This document shows positions 1 to 8,089 of a stretch of DNA of 64,000 nt, piece by piece; position 1 is the first letter of the stretch; the number at the start of each line of letters is the position of its first letter. The stretch is from Aureibaculum algae. GTDB taxonomy: Bacteria; Bacteroidota; Bacteroidia; Flavobacteriales; Flavobacteriaceae. Position numbers and translations under genes: made by a program. Location: NCBI RefSeq assembly GCF_006065315.1, contig NZ_CP040749.1, positions 1,302,001 to 1,366,000 on the forward strand, written 5' to 3'. The notes below the pieces were generated by a model. It was not told the origin of the DNA. It searched no databases and saw nothing but the letters and a program-made list of their open reading frames with translations.

Positions 1-1317
1 CGAACGAGATAAGCACCATTCCGGATTGCTAGCCATCATTTCTGCAGGGCAATATTCGTAACCAATCTTATGCAATGCTTTGGTTATATGTCCCGATAAT
101 TTTAAAAAATAAGCTTTTGTTTCTTCAGAAAGGTTTTCTGGTACATCGTCAAAAATTAAAGCACTATCCTGATCTGAGTATAACAATTGTTCCTTTCTTC
201 CTTGACTACCCAATGCCATCCATGCAAATGCAACGGGTGGAGCACTGTGCATTTTGTTGATAGCATTTTCTATGACACGATATGTAATTGCATCATTTAT
301 TTCAGAAATTATTTTTACAATATGTCGTAATGGTATGTTTTGATCTAAATAAGACTGCAATAACTTATGAGCTTTTGCTCTAACACTTCTTAAGTTTTTA
401 GTTCTTTTTGCCCTTTTTATTTCTTTTAAAAGTACTGACGGATTATTACCAATAGATAATACGATATCATGATGTGTTAAAATACCTATTAATGGAGAAT
501 GATTGGTGCCGTCTTTGGTTACACACAAGTGTTCTATATTAAACTTTATAAATTGAAGTTGAGCTTCGGTAACCGTAATATTTTTTTTACATGATTTTAC
601 TGGACTTGACATAATGTCTTTAACAGGAATGTCAATGGGGAATTTTCCAGTTGCTATGTTATTTTTTAAATCACTATTTGTAATTATTCCTATTGGAAAA
701 TTTTCTTTATTTGCAATCACAATACATCCAATTCCATGTTTGCTCATTTTCAGTGCAGCATTTTTTACTGAGGTTTCAGGAGAGCATGAAATTATTTTTT
801 TTGTGTATTTAGCCGCTTGTAAGTTTTCGATATCATAATTGTCTTTGGGTATATAATCGTCGAAAATCTCATCACTTTGCTCTCTTGTATAAGGGGCAAA
901 AGCGTTTGAAGCAAATGTTGTAATTAAATACTTATTTATTTTTTTACTGTTTTCAGATGCACTTTGAAAAACATCAATTGGAATTCCATAAATAATTGCT
1001 TCTTCATTGGCGGAAGCTTCAAGGGTGTAGTTTTCTTGAGCTAAAAGAGCTCTTAATCCAAAAATATCTCCTCCATCGCAAATGTCAATCATTTCTTTTT
1101 GGTTTTGTTTGGTTCTAAATAAACCAACAGCACCATTTCTCACAATATAAAAACAGTCGTGATACGTATCATTTTCCTTAAAAACAGTTTTCCCTTTTTC
1201 TAGGTAAATGATTTTAACTTCTTCCGAAATAATTTTTAACTTTTCATTACTCAGTAAACTAAATGGTGGAAATACTTTTATAAAATCGAAAACTCTTTCT
1301 GCAATGGAATTTTTCAT
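1..1317 (-). CDS. cNMP-binding / CBS-pair / DUF294 nucleotidyltransferase-like protein (partial)
   Basis: The reading frame opens with ATG at 1317 and stays open for 439 codons to the left window edge, so the C-terminus is missing. I translated it by hand. It has a cyclic-nucleotide-binding fold at about residues 15-135, two CBS motifs at about 165-280, and then a GlnD-like nucleotidyltransferase core with GSQGRKEQ at about 370 and SDQDSA just after it. This is the cNMP-CBS-DUF294 architecture, thought to be a signalling protein that senses nucleotides or adenylates and modifies an unknown partner. Substrate and partner cannot be read from sequence. A 12-bp hairpin separates it from the upstream M42 peptidase gene, so it probably has its own promoter. 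Confidence 0.85.
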   Translation of the reverse strand, partial: MKNSIAERVFDFIKVFPPFSLLSNEKLKIISEEVKIIYLEKGKTVFKENDTYHDCFYIVRNGAVGLFRTKQNQKEMIDICDGGDIFGLRALLAQENYTLEASANEEAIIYGIPIDVFQSASENSKKINKYLITTFASNAFAPYTREQSDEIFDDYIPKDNYDIENLQAAKYTKKIISCSPETSVKNAALKMSKHGIGCIVIANKENFPIGIITNSDLKNNIATGKFPIDIPVKDIMSSPVKSCKKNITVTEAQLQFIKFNIEHLCVTKDGTNHSPLIGILTHHDIVLSIGNNPSVLLKEIKRAKRTKNLRSVRAKAHKLLQSYLDQNIPLRHIVKIISEINDAITYRVIENAINKMHSAPPVAFAWMALGSQGRKEQLLYSDQDSALIFDDVPENLSEETKAYFLKLSGHITKALHKIGYEYCPAEMMASNPEWCLSRS

Positions 1318-1338
1318 TTACTTATTTGTTTTATCTAT

Positions 1339-1372
1339 AAAGGCTACATCAAAATAGTATGATGTAGCCTTT
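1339..1372 (-). terminator. Hairpin terminator after the M42 peptidase gene
   Basis: AAAGGCTACATC (1339-1350) pairs perfectly with GATGTAGCCTTT (1361-1372) around a 10-nt loop. It lies just past the stop of the leftward peptidase gene. The T tract on the minus strand is short, so termination may be incomplete. Confidence 0.6.
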
Positions 1373-1401
1373 GTTATATGTTAATTAAATACGCGATTTA
1401 T

Positions 1402-2490
1402 CTAGTCAAAATAACTGAAGGTTTCCCCATCTTTTATTTGCAATAACGATTCGTATATTAATTTGATTACATTTTCAACATCATCTCTATGAACCATTTC
1501 AACAGTGGTATGCATGTAACGTAATGGCAGTGAAATAAGAGCACTAGCTACACCACTATTGCTATATGCAAAAGCATCGGTATCTGTTCCTGTAGCACGA
1601 GAAAGGGCAGCACGTTGAAAAGGTATCTTGTTATTTTCAGCCGTTTCTGTAATTAAATCACGTAATTTTTGTTGTACCGCAGGTGCGTAAGCAATAACAG
1701 GCCCTTTACCAGTTTCACAATGACCTTGTACCTTTTGCTCAATCATAGGTGTTGTAGTATCATGTGTAACGTCCGTTACAATTGCGGCATTCGGTTGAAT
1801 TCTTTCTGCAATCATTTGAGCACCACGTAAGCCAATTTCTTCTTGAACAGAGTTTACAATGTACAAACCAAAAGGTAATTCCTTTTTATTTTCTTTTAAT
1901 AATCTTGCAACTTCAGCAATCATAAACCCACCCATTCTGTTGTCTAAAGCTCTACAAACGAAATTGTCTTTGTTTAGAATGTGAAATTGATCAGGATACG
2001 TTATTACACAACCAATATGTACGCCTAGCTTTTCAACTTCTTCTTTGGTTTTACAACCACAATCAATAAAAATATTACTAGGTTTAGGAGCTTCTTCTTT
2101 AGCCTTGCTCCGTGTATGAATTGCAGGCCATCCAAAAACACCTTTTACGATTCCTTTTTTTGTATGAATGTTTACAATTTTACTCGGAGCAATCTGATGG
2201 TCAGATCCACCATTTCTTACAACATATATTAAACCATTGTCTGAGATGTAATTTACATACCAAGAAATTTCATCGGCATGTCCTTCAATAACTACTTTAT
2301 ATTTTGCTTTTGGATTGATAACACCAACAGCCGTACCATAAGTATCAGTAATAAATTCATCAACATAAGGCTTTAAATATTCCATCCATATTTTTTGTCC
2401 ATCCCATTCATAACCTGTTGGAGCTGCATTATTTAAATACTTTTCTAAAAAAGTCATTGAGTTTTTTGTGAGGATACTCTTTTTCGCCAT
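1402..2490 (-). CDS. M42 family metallopeptidase (glutamyl aminopeptidase / endoglucanase type)
   Basis: A 362-residue protein of the usual length for cytosolic M42 aminopeptidases, which form large tetrahedral assemblies and trim peptides from the N-terminus. Metal-site signatures are visible: H71 and D73 in EGHADEI, ALDNRMGG at about 180, QEEIGLRGA at about 216 with the general-base glutamate, and a C-terminal histidine in LRYMHTT. There is no signal peptide. The gene is divergent from the DUF4294 gene, with a TAATTTTG box about 40 bp before the start codon. I assign the family with confidence but not the exact peptide preference. Confidence 0.93.
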   Translation of the reverse strand: MAKKSILTKNSMTFLEKYLNNAAPTGYEWDGQKIWMEYLKPYVDEFITDTYGTAVGVINPKAKYKVVIEGHADEISWYVNYISDNGLIYVVRNGGSDHQIAPSKIVNIHTKKGIVKGVFGWPAIHTRSKAKEEAPKPSNIFIDCGCKTKEEVEKLGVHIGCVITYPDQFHILNKDNFVCRALDNRMGGFMIAEVARLLKENKKELPFGLYIVNSVQEEIGLRGAQMIAERIQPNAAIVTDVTHDTTTPMIEQKVQGHCETGKGPVIAYAPAVQQKLRDLITETAENNKIPFQRAALSRATGTDTDAFAYSNSGVASALISLPLRYMHTTVEMVHRDDVENVIKLIYESLLQIKDGETFSYFD

Positions 2491-2528
2491 AATCTTTATT
2501 TTGTTTATACTTTTTAAATAATTTATCT

Positions 2529-2536
2529 CAAAATTA
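2529..2536 (-). promoter_or_regulatory. Candidate -7 box for the M42 peptidase gene
   Basis: Minus-strand TAATTTTG matches the Bacteroidota -7 consensus TAnnTTTG, 38 bp upstream of the start codon. I see no good TTTG -33 box at the usual distance, so this rests on one motif. Confidence 0.4.
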
Positions 2537-2683
2537 ACGTTTATATTTTAAATCCTATCGTTTGAAACTAGTAATTTTGCAAGGATTTTATTGCTATTTT
2601 TACAATGAATGCCTTTGATGGGTATTTATTTAAAACTGACTGATACTAAATGATTTAAAATTGGTTAGTTAAATTTTATTGAG

Positions 2684-3370
2684 ATGAAACATATTTTTAT
2701 CCTATTGGTTTTAAGTTCTACTTTTTTAGCATCAGCTCAAAATGTAAGTAGAGATACTATAATTGATGATAAAATATTAATTGAAGGAGACTCTATCATG
2801 TTTACTTTAGATGATGTGATGGTGTTAAGTAAATTAAAATTTGATTCAACAAAAGAACAACGCTATTACTATTGGTATTGGAAAAAAGTAAATAATGCGT
2901 ATCCTTTTGCAAAATTAGCAGCGGAAAGATTACTTCAGCTCAATGAACAATTGAAAAAAATAAGATCGAACTCGAAACGTAGAAAGCATATAAAAAAGAT
3001 GCAGAAATTTATGGAAGAAGAGTTTACGGATAAACTTAAAAAAATGACCCGTACTGAGGGCAGAATACTTATAAAATTAATCCATAGGCAAACAGGTTTA
3101 ACTACTTTCGAATTGATAAAAGAATACAGAAGTGGTTGGAAGGCCTTTTGGTATAATACTACTGCCAGCCTATTTAAATTATCATTGAAAAGTGAATATC
3201 ATCCTGAAAGTAAAGCTATAGATTTTTTAATAGAAGATATTTTACAACGTTCCTTTTTAAAGGGTAGGCTCGATAGGCAAAAGTCTCGATTGGCTATTGA
3301 CTACCTAGAACTTGTACCTAAATATAAAAATATTGATATTGTTGAGGTCATAAATAATCGGGCTAAATAG
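2684..3370 (+). CDS. DUF4294 domain-containing exported protein
   Basis: A 228-residue protein with an N-terminal signal peptide (hydrophobic stretch to about residue 18, cut near SAQN). The rest matches my recollection of the Bacteroidota DUF4294 family: YYYWYWKKVNNAYPFAKLA, a lysine-rich helix, then RTEGRILIKLIHRQTG and a GWKAFWYNTTA segment. The function of the family is unknown; the charged helical body and export suggest a periplasmic or envelope role. It is divergent from the M42 peptidase, a neighbourhood I recall from other Flavobacteriaceae. It ends 17 bp from the convergent hemerythrin gene. Confidence 0.85.
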   Translation: MKHIFILLVLSSTFLASAQNVSRDTIIDDKILIEGDSIMFTLDDVMVLSKLKFDSTKEQRYYYWYWKKVNNAYPFAKLAAERLLQLNEQLKKIRSNSKRRKHIKKMQKFMEEEFTDKLKKMTRTEGRILIKLIHRQTGLTTFELIKEYRSGWKAFWYNTTASLFKLSLKSEYHPESKAIDFLIEDILQRSFLKGRLDRQKSRLAIDYLELVPKYKNIDIVEVINNRAK

Positions 3371-3386
3371 CTACTTCGCAATCTAC

Positions 3387-3851
3387 TTATTTCCAAAATT
3401 CGTTTGTAGTATTATCTATAAAATCTTCTTCGGTATGTATTGCCTCAATCATTTTTAGTTGTTGGTCTGTTGCAATTTCTTGTATTTCTTTGAATAAAAT
3501 GCGTTCTTCAAATCGAACATGTTGCTCAAGCTCTTCTTCAAGTAAACTAAGTGATTTCTCGATATCGACTTGTGTGGTAAACAATTTAATTAATCTTTTA
3601 TGTTCAGAATTTGCTTTCTTAACTAATTCATGTTGATTGCCAAGAATTGGAAAGACATGGAGTTCCTCCATGTTGAAATGCTTTTGAATATGATAATTGT
3701 AAAACCAATCTACATATTTTTTAATTATTGAAATGTCAACACCCTTTTGGAATCCTGTTCTAATTTTCCATGATAATAAAAGTGTATGATGATGCTCTCT
3801 ACTTAAAAATTGTAGTTCTTTTACTCTTCTTAATGGTTTTTTTGTATCCAT
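3387..3851 (-). CDS. Hemerythrin-domain protein
   Basis: A 154-residue cytosolic four-helix protein. Histidines and glutamates are spaced as in hemerythrin HHE domains: REHHH at about 19-23, HIQKHFNMEE at about 55-64, HKRL at about 83, and EQHVRFEE at about 108-115. These would hold a di-iron site that binds oxygen or nitric oxide. It is downstream of the ric and rrf2-like genes on the same strand, separated from ric by a strong hairpin, so it is probably read at reduced level from the same promoter. The likely role is in nitrosative or oxidative stress; this is inferred from context. Confidence 0.88.
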   Translation of the reverse strand: MDTKKPLRRVKELQFLSREHHHTLLLSWKIRTGFQKGVDISIIKKYVDWFYNYHIQKHFNMEELHVFPILGNQHELVKKANSEHKRLIKLFTTQVDIEKSLSLLEEELEQHVRFEERILFKEIQEIATDQQLKMIEAIHTEEDFIDNTTNEFWK

Positions 3852-3868
3852 TTTTAATATTTAAGATA

Positions 3869-3906
3869 AAGAATCGAGACGAATGAACTCAGACATCTCG
3901 ATTCTT
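3869..3906 (-). terminator. 11-bp hairpin between ric and the hemerythrin gene
   Basis: AAGAATCGAGA (3869-3879) pairs perfectly with TCTCGATTCTT (3896-3906) across a 16-nt loop. It follows the ric stop codon and precedes the hemerythrin start by only 18 bp. It could be a partial terminator or an mRNA-stabilising hairpin that sets different levels for the two genes. Confidence 0.55.
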
Positions 3907-3952
3907 CCATTTTAATAGTGTTATTACACTGTCTTATACAACTAGAGTTTAG

Positions 3953-4684
3953 TTAGTTTTGAAAGGCTATTTCTTTTTCTAATACAATTGCTTTTGGGAA
4001 AAGTATGTTATTTTCAAGATGGATATGTTGATGTAAGTCATCTTCAAATTCTTTTAATAAGGAAAATGTTACCTGATAGGTATTACAAGCATCAGCAGGT
4101 GGGGTATAGCTATTGCTTAAACGATCAATTTCTCTAAATCGGTCTCCTTCATTTTCATGTTCGTTCATCATCACTTCTATTGGGTTTTCGACGGTTCCGA
4201 AATGAGGTTTAGACATTTCTGTACCTTTAAGGTTTACGTCTATCATTTTCCGAATGATAGGGAAAAGAATCAACTCCTCCTTTTTCATATGTGCAGTTAG
4301 CTCACCAGCTGATGCATTAAAATGTTCAGTAATTTCAAACAACTCGGGATGACGACTGCCATGTACTTTACATAATTTGTGTAAGTACTGTTTTAAAACA
4401 GGTATTTTTTCTTCTACATAACGGTGATGTTTTTTCTCAATATAATCAGCCAATAAGTCTAAAGACCATGATTTAAAATCGATACTTTCATTTGTATTTA
4501 GATTTTGAATTGCTTCTATTTCTTTATAGAGTAGGGAAGCATCTACATTATTTTTTTGTGCAACCTCTTCAACACTTCTATCTCCTTTACAACAAAAGTC
4601 AATACCATGATTTTTGAATACTTGTGCAATTCTATAATCTTCTGCTACTATTTGACCAATTGTTTTTTCTATTGTTTTATTCAT
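3953..4684 (-). CDS. Iron-sulfur cluster repair di-iron protein (RIC / ScdA / YtfE family)
   Basis: A 243-residue protein with the complete RIC architecture. The N-terminal ScdA_N (DUF542) domain carries the C31-C32 pair in GIDFCCKGD. The C-terminal hemerythrin domain shows HHRYVEEKIP, HGSRHPEL, HMKKEELILFPII, HENEGDRF and HLENNILFP, which supply the histidine and glutamate ligands of a di-iron site. RIC proteins help repair iron-sulfur clusters damaged by nitric oxide or peroxide. It lies 56 bp downstream of the Rrf2-type regulator gene on the same strand, so the two are probably co-transcribed and NO- or cluster-responsive. Confidence 0.93.
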   Translation of the reverse strand: MNKTIEKTIGQIVAEDYRIAQVFKNHGIDFCCKGDRSVEEVAQKNNVDASLLYKEIEAIQNLNTNESIDFKSWSLDLLADYIEKKHHRYVEEKIPVLKQYLHKLCKVHGSRHPELFEITEHFNASAGELTAHMKKEELILFPIIRKMIDVNLKGTEMSKPHFGTVENPIEVMMNEHENEGDRFREIDRLSNSYTPPADACNTYQVTFSLLKEFEDDLHQHIHLENNILFPKAIVLEKEIAFQN

Positions 4685-4740
4685 AATTATTGTTTAATAT
4701 GATATTATTACCTTTTTATCTTAATTAGTTATAATTTTTT

Positions 4741-5175
4741 TTATCGTTTTAAAAATGTAATGCCTAAATCTAAACCTGAAGTTAAGTCAAGCAGACTCGT
4801 TTCTTCTAGCATTTGTTTAAGTTCGTTGCGTATGATTACAAATTTGTCGTGTAAAGGGCAGGGTTGCTGTTCATTGCATTTTTCTAAACCTAAACCACAA
4901 CCCGAATAGATAGAATCTCCGTCAATTGCAAAAACAACATGACTTAATTTCAATTTCTCAACATTTTCTTTTTCAATTTGAAATCCACCGGCGGGACCTT
5001 TAACGGAATCTAATATATCGTTTTTCGCCAATTGATGCAGTATTTTAGCAGTAAAGGCAACCGGAGAATTGATCTCTTCTGCAATTTCTTTAAGGCTCAC
5101 ACGCTTGTCTTGCAACGATTGTAAGGCAATGTAAGTTGAGGCTTTAATTCCGTATTCACAGGCTTTAGAAAACAT
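4741..5175 (-). CDS. Rrf2-family transcriptional regulator with three cluster-ligand cysteines
   Basis: A 144-residue Rrf2 protein. A winged helix-turn-helix covers about residues 1-65, with the recognition helix in SPVAFTAKILHQLAK and the wing KGPAGGF. Three cysteines, C93, C100 and C106 (C-X6-C-X5-C), sit where IscR and NsrR bind an iron-sulfur cluster, so this is probably an iron-sulfur sensor. It heads the leftward operon with ric and the hemerythrin gene. A perfect 13-bp inverted repeat overlaps its promoter, which argues for autoregulation. Whether it senses NO (NsrR-like) or cluster status (IscR-like) cannot be decided from sequence; the ric neighbour favours NO. Confidence 0.9.
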   Translation of the reverse strand: MFSKACEYGIKASTYIALQSLQDKRVSLKEIAEEINSPVAFTAKILHQLAKNDILDSVKGPAGGFQIEKENVEKLKLSHVVFAIDGDSIYSGCGLGLEKCNEQQPCPLHDKFVIIRNELKQMLEETSLLDLTSGLDLGITFLKR

Positions 5176-5194
5176 ATTGTTATTTTATTTGAAG

Positions 5195-5226
5195 CAAATG
5201 TACGGTAGATTTTTAATTCGGACAAA
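5195..5226 (-). promoter_or_regulatory. Bacteroidota promoter of the rrf2-ric operon
   Basis: On the minus strand a TTTG -33 box (5223-5226), an exact 20-nt spacer, and TACATTTG (5195-5202) match the TTTG-N19/21-TAnnTTTG consensus. The start codon of the regulator is 20 bp further on. This is the best-matching promoter I found in the window. Confidence 0.8.
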
Positions 5227-5243
5227 TTTATCCGAATTAAAAA
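5210..5243. promoter_or_regulatory. 13-bp perfect inverted repeat, probable Rrf2 operator
   Basis: TTTTTAATTCGGA (5210-5222) and TCCGAATTAAAAA (5231-5243) are exact reverse complements with an 8-bp centre that contains the -33 box of the operon promoter. A bound dimer would block RNA polymerase, as Rrf2 repressors do. Confidence 0.75.
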
Positions 5244-5407
5244 TAAAAAACAATATAACTTGGAGAGCCTATGCTTAAAAATCAAATCTAAATAATTTAG
5301 TAGATTCCAATTTGAAACGTTGCATTTACTGCTTCGTTTACAATATAATCATGTACTTAAAATGAAACTAAAATAATATTGACCATATTCAATTTACTAA
5401 TTATGGT

Positions 5408-5731
5408 CTATTTGAACATGTCTAAACCAGGAATATTAGGCATCCCGTCCTTTGCAGCGGCAGCTAATTCTGCATCATTAATAGTATTCGCTTTTTTAAG
5501 GGCATCATTCATGGCAATGATCAAATAATCTTCCAATTCTTCTTTATCCTCTAACAGACCACTATCAATAGCAATATTTTTTACCACTCTATTGGCAGAC
5601 ACTGTTATTTTAATTTTTCCTTGATTCGCTGAGCCTTCAACAAAAACAGTATCTAATCGCTTTTTAGTTTCCTCAATTTTTTGTTGGGTTTCTTTTAGTT
5701 TACCCATCATTCCTTGTAAATCTCCAAACAT
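5408..5731 (-). CDS. YbaB/EbfC family nucleoid-associated protein
   Basis: A 107-residue protein of the typical YbaB length: an N-terminal helix ([26 protein letters not shown]), a central beta region around [22 protein letters not shown], and a C-terminal helix with [14 protein letters not shown]. Family members are homodimers that bind DNA without strict sequence choice and are often made next to recR or dnaX; those are not here. A TAAATTTG -7 box lies 25 bp upstream of the start. It is divergent from the S9 peptidase gene. Confidence 0.92.
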   Translation of the reverse strand: MFGDLQGMMGKLKETQQKIEETKKRLDTVFVEGSANQGKIKITVSANRVVKNIAIDSGLLEDKEELEDYLIIAMNDALKKANTINDAELAAAAKDGMPNIPGLDMFK

Positions 5732-5755
5732 ATTCTTTGTTTAAGTTATTAATTG

Positions 5756-5763
5756 CAAATTTA
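5756..5763 (-). promoter_or_regulatory. Candidate -7 box for the YbaB gene
   Basis: Minus-strand TAAATTTG fits TAnnTTTG, 25 bp before the start codon. The -33 position is only T-rich (TTTT), so support is from the -7 motif alone. Confidence 0.45.
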
Positions 5764-5795
5764 CTAATTTAGACTAAAATAATAAAAGACATAAA

Positions 5796-7961
5796 ATGAA
5801 AAAAATAGCCTTTCTTTTAACGATACTTTCACTTACTTTTGCCACCTCATGCAAAAAAGATAAGATGCAAACAGAAGATATAAAACCACCTATTGCAGAT
5901 GTTGTTCCGAAAGAAATGGAGACCCATGGTGATACCAGAATTGATAATTATTATTGGATGCGATTATCTGATGAGCAGAAAAATTCAAAAACTCCTGATG
6001 AGCATACGCAGAAGGTTTTAGATTATCTAAATGCTGAAAATGACTATTTTGATAAAAAAATGGGTCATACTGAGAAATTTACAGAAGATTTATTTCAAGA
6101 GATGAAATCTAGAATTAAAGAGGATGACGAATCAGTACCTTATAAAGATAATGGTTATTTCTACATTACCCGTTATATTAAAGATGGTCAATACCCAATA
6201 TATGCTCGTAAAAAGGCAACATTAGATGCTGAAGAAGAGTTGTTGTTTGATGTTAATAAACTTGCAGAAGGTCATGAATATTATAGTTTGGGCGGATTAA
6301 ATGTGAGTCCAAATAATAAATTAGCAGCTTTTGCTGTTGACACTATTAGTCGTCGTCAATATGTTTTACAGTTTAAAAATTTAGAGACTGGTGAAATTTA
6401 TCCTGAAAAAATAGAAAGTACATCTGGCTCTTCAGTTTGGGCCAACGATAATAAAACTGTTTTTTATACGAAGAAAAACCCAACTACTTTAAGAGCAGAA
6501 CGAATTTTTAAGCATGTATTAGGTACAGATGCATCAACTGATATTGAAATATTTTTTGAAGCTGATGATACATACAGTACTTATGTTTTTAAAAGCAAAT
6601 CAAATCAATTTATAGCTATTGGGTCAAGTAGTACATTAACCACTGAATATCAGGTTTTGTCTGCAGATAAGCCTAATGATAAATTCAAAATGGTACAGCC
6701 AAGAGTAAAAGGGTTGGAATATCATATTTCTCATTATCAAAATTATTTTTACATCTATACGAATAAAGACAAGGCAACTAATTTTAAACTGATGAAAACG
6801 CCAATTGACGAGACAAGTTCTGATAATTGGGTAGATGTTATTCCGCATAGAGACGATGTTTTGTTAGAAGACATTTCAATTTTTAAAGATTATCTAGTTT
6901 TGGAAGAGCGTTCTAATGGATTGAATAAGATTCGTATCAAACGATGGGATGGAACAGCTGATGAATATTTACCTTTTAACGAAGAAACGTATTCAGTAAA
7001 TGTCAGTAGTAATCCAGAATTTGATACAGATACACTCCGTTATAGTTATAATTCTTTTACAACTCCGGCTTCTGTTATAGATTATAACATGAAAGATAAG
7101 TCAAAAGAGATTAAGAAAGAACAAGAGGTATTGGGTGGTAAGTTTGATAAGAATAATTATACAAGCAAAAGAGTTTGGGTTACCGCCAGAGATGGTAAGA
7201 AAGTAGCCGTTTCAATGGTGTATAGAAAAGATACCGAGCTTAATAAAGATACACCGTTACTTTTGTATGCTTATGGTTCTTATGGAGCAACGATTCCAGA
7301 TGGGTTTAGTACTACACGTTTAAGTTTACTAGATAGAGGATTTGTTTTTGCATTGGCTCACATTCGTGGAAGCCAATATTTAGGAAGACAATGGTATGAA
7401 GATGGTAAACTATTTAATAAGATGAATACGTTTACTGATTTTATAGATTGCTCTAAATATTTGATTGAAGAGAATTATACGTCAGCAGATCATTTATATG
7501 CCATGGGGGGATCAGCAGGAGGATTGTTAATGGGCGGTATTATTAATATGAATCCAGAATTATACAATGGAATAGTTGCAGCAGTGCCTTTTGTGGATGT
7601 TGTTACTACCATGTTAGATGAAACTATCCCACTTACTACATTTGAGTATGACGAATGGGGAAACCCGAATGAAAAAGAATATTACGATTATATGTTGTCT
7701 TATTCGCCTTACGATAATGTTGAGAAAAAAGCATATCCAAATATGTTAATCACTACCGGTTTACATGATAGTCAAGTTCAGTATTACGAACCTGCAAAAT
7801 GGTTGGCTAAATTAAGAGCCAATAAAACAGATGATAATTTATTAGTGATGCATACCGATATGGAATCTGGTCATGGAGGAGCTTCAGGGCGATTTAATGC
7901 GTTAAAAGACACCGCAAGAGATTATGGATTTATTCTTGAAATGGAAGGGATTAACGAATAA
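5796..7961 (+). CDS. S9 family prolyl oligopeptidase (oligopeptidase B-like), exported lipoprotein
   Basis: A 721-residue serine peptidase. The N-terminus has a lipoprotein-type signal ending at ATSC (C20). A beta-propeller spans about residues 75-430 and the alpha/beta hydrolase domain follows. The catalytic triad is visible: serine in GGSAGG (about 574), aspartate in GLHDSQVQYY (about 657), and histidine in ESGHGGASGR (about 693). These enzymes cleave short peptides after proline or basic residues; the layout is closer to protease II than to DPP4. The likely location is the periplasmic face of a membrane. A strong terminator follows. Confidence 0.93.
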   Translation: MKKIAFLLTILSLTFATSCKKDKMQTEDIKPPIADVVPKEMETHGDTRIDNYYWMRLSDEQKNSKTPDEHTQKVLDYLNAENDYFDKKMGHTEKFTEDLFQEMKSRIKEDDESVPYKDNGYFYITRYIKDGQYPIYARKKATLDAEEELLFDVNKLAEGHEYYSLGGLNVSPNNKLAAFAVDTISRRQYVLQFKNLETGEIYPEKIESTSGSSVWANDNKTVFYTKKNPTTLRAERIFKHVLGTDASTDIEIFFEADDTYSTYVFKSKSNQFIAIGSSSTLTTEYQVLSADKPNDKFKMVQPRVKGLEYHISHYQNYFYIYTNKDKATNFKLMKTPIDETSSDNWVDVIPHRDDVLLEDISIFKDYLVLEERSNGLNKIRIKRWDGTADEYLPFNEETYSVNVSSNPEFDTDTLRYSYNSFTTPASVIDYNMKDKSKEIKKEQEVLGGKFDKNNYTSKRVWVTARDGKKVAVSMVYRKDTELNKDTPLLLYAYGSYGATIPDGFSTTRLSLLDRGFVFALAHIRGSQYLGRQWYEDGKLFNKMNTFTDFIDCSKYLIEENYTSADHLYAMGGSAGGLLMGGIINMNPELYNGIVAAVPFVDVVTTMLDETIPLTTFEYDEWGNPNEKEYYDYMLSYSPYDNVEKKAYPNMLITTGLHDSQVQYYEPAKWLAKLRANKTDDNLLVMHTDMESGHGGASGRFNALKDTARDYGFILEMEGINE

Positions 7962-7982
7962 TCACTTTGAAAGTATACATAA

Positions 7983-8012
7983 AAAAAAGTGCCTTAATTG
8001 AGCACTTTTTTT
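7983..8012 (+). terminator. Rho-independent terminator after the S9 peptidase gene
   Basis: AAAAAAGTGC (7983-7992) pairs with GCACTTTTTT (8002-8011), ending in a T tract. Confidence 0.8.
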
Positions 8013-8016
8013 ATTT

Positions 8017-8071
8017 AACAAAATATTTTGTTTAATTAATTGTTATTAAAGTTAAACAATTAGTATCTTTA
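8017..8071 (+). promoter_or_regulatory. Palindromes and promoter upstream of the TetR-type gene
   Basis: AACAAAATATTTTGTT (8017-8032) is a perfect 16-bp palindrome. TTGTTTAA (8028-8035) and TTAAACAA (8052-8059) form a second inverted repeat. TTG at 8040-8042, 21 nt, then TATCTTTA (8064-8071) is a near-consensus promoter lying among them. The arrangement suits self-repression by the TetR-like protein. Confidence 0.45.
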
Positions 8072-8089
8072 CATTCTAAATTAAAAGTC

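Noticed and set aside
75..838. Plus-strand frames near the left edge
   Set aside because: They lie opposite the cNMP/CBS/DUF294 gene, which reads cleanly on the minus strand.
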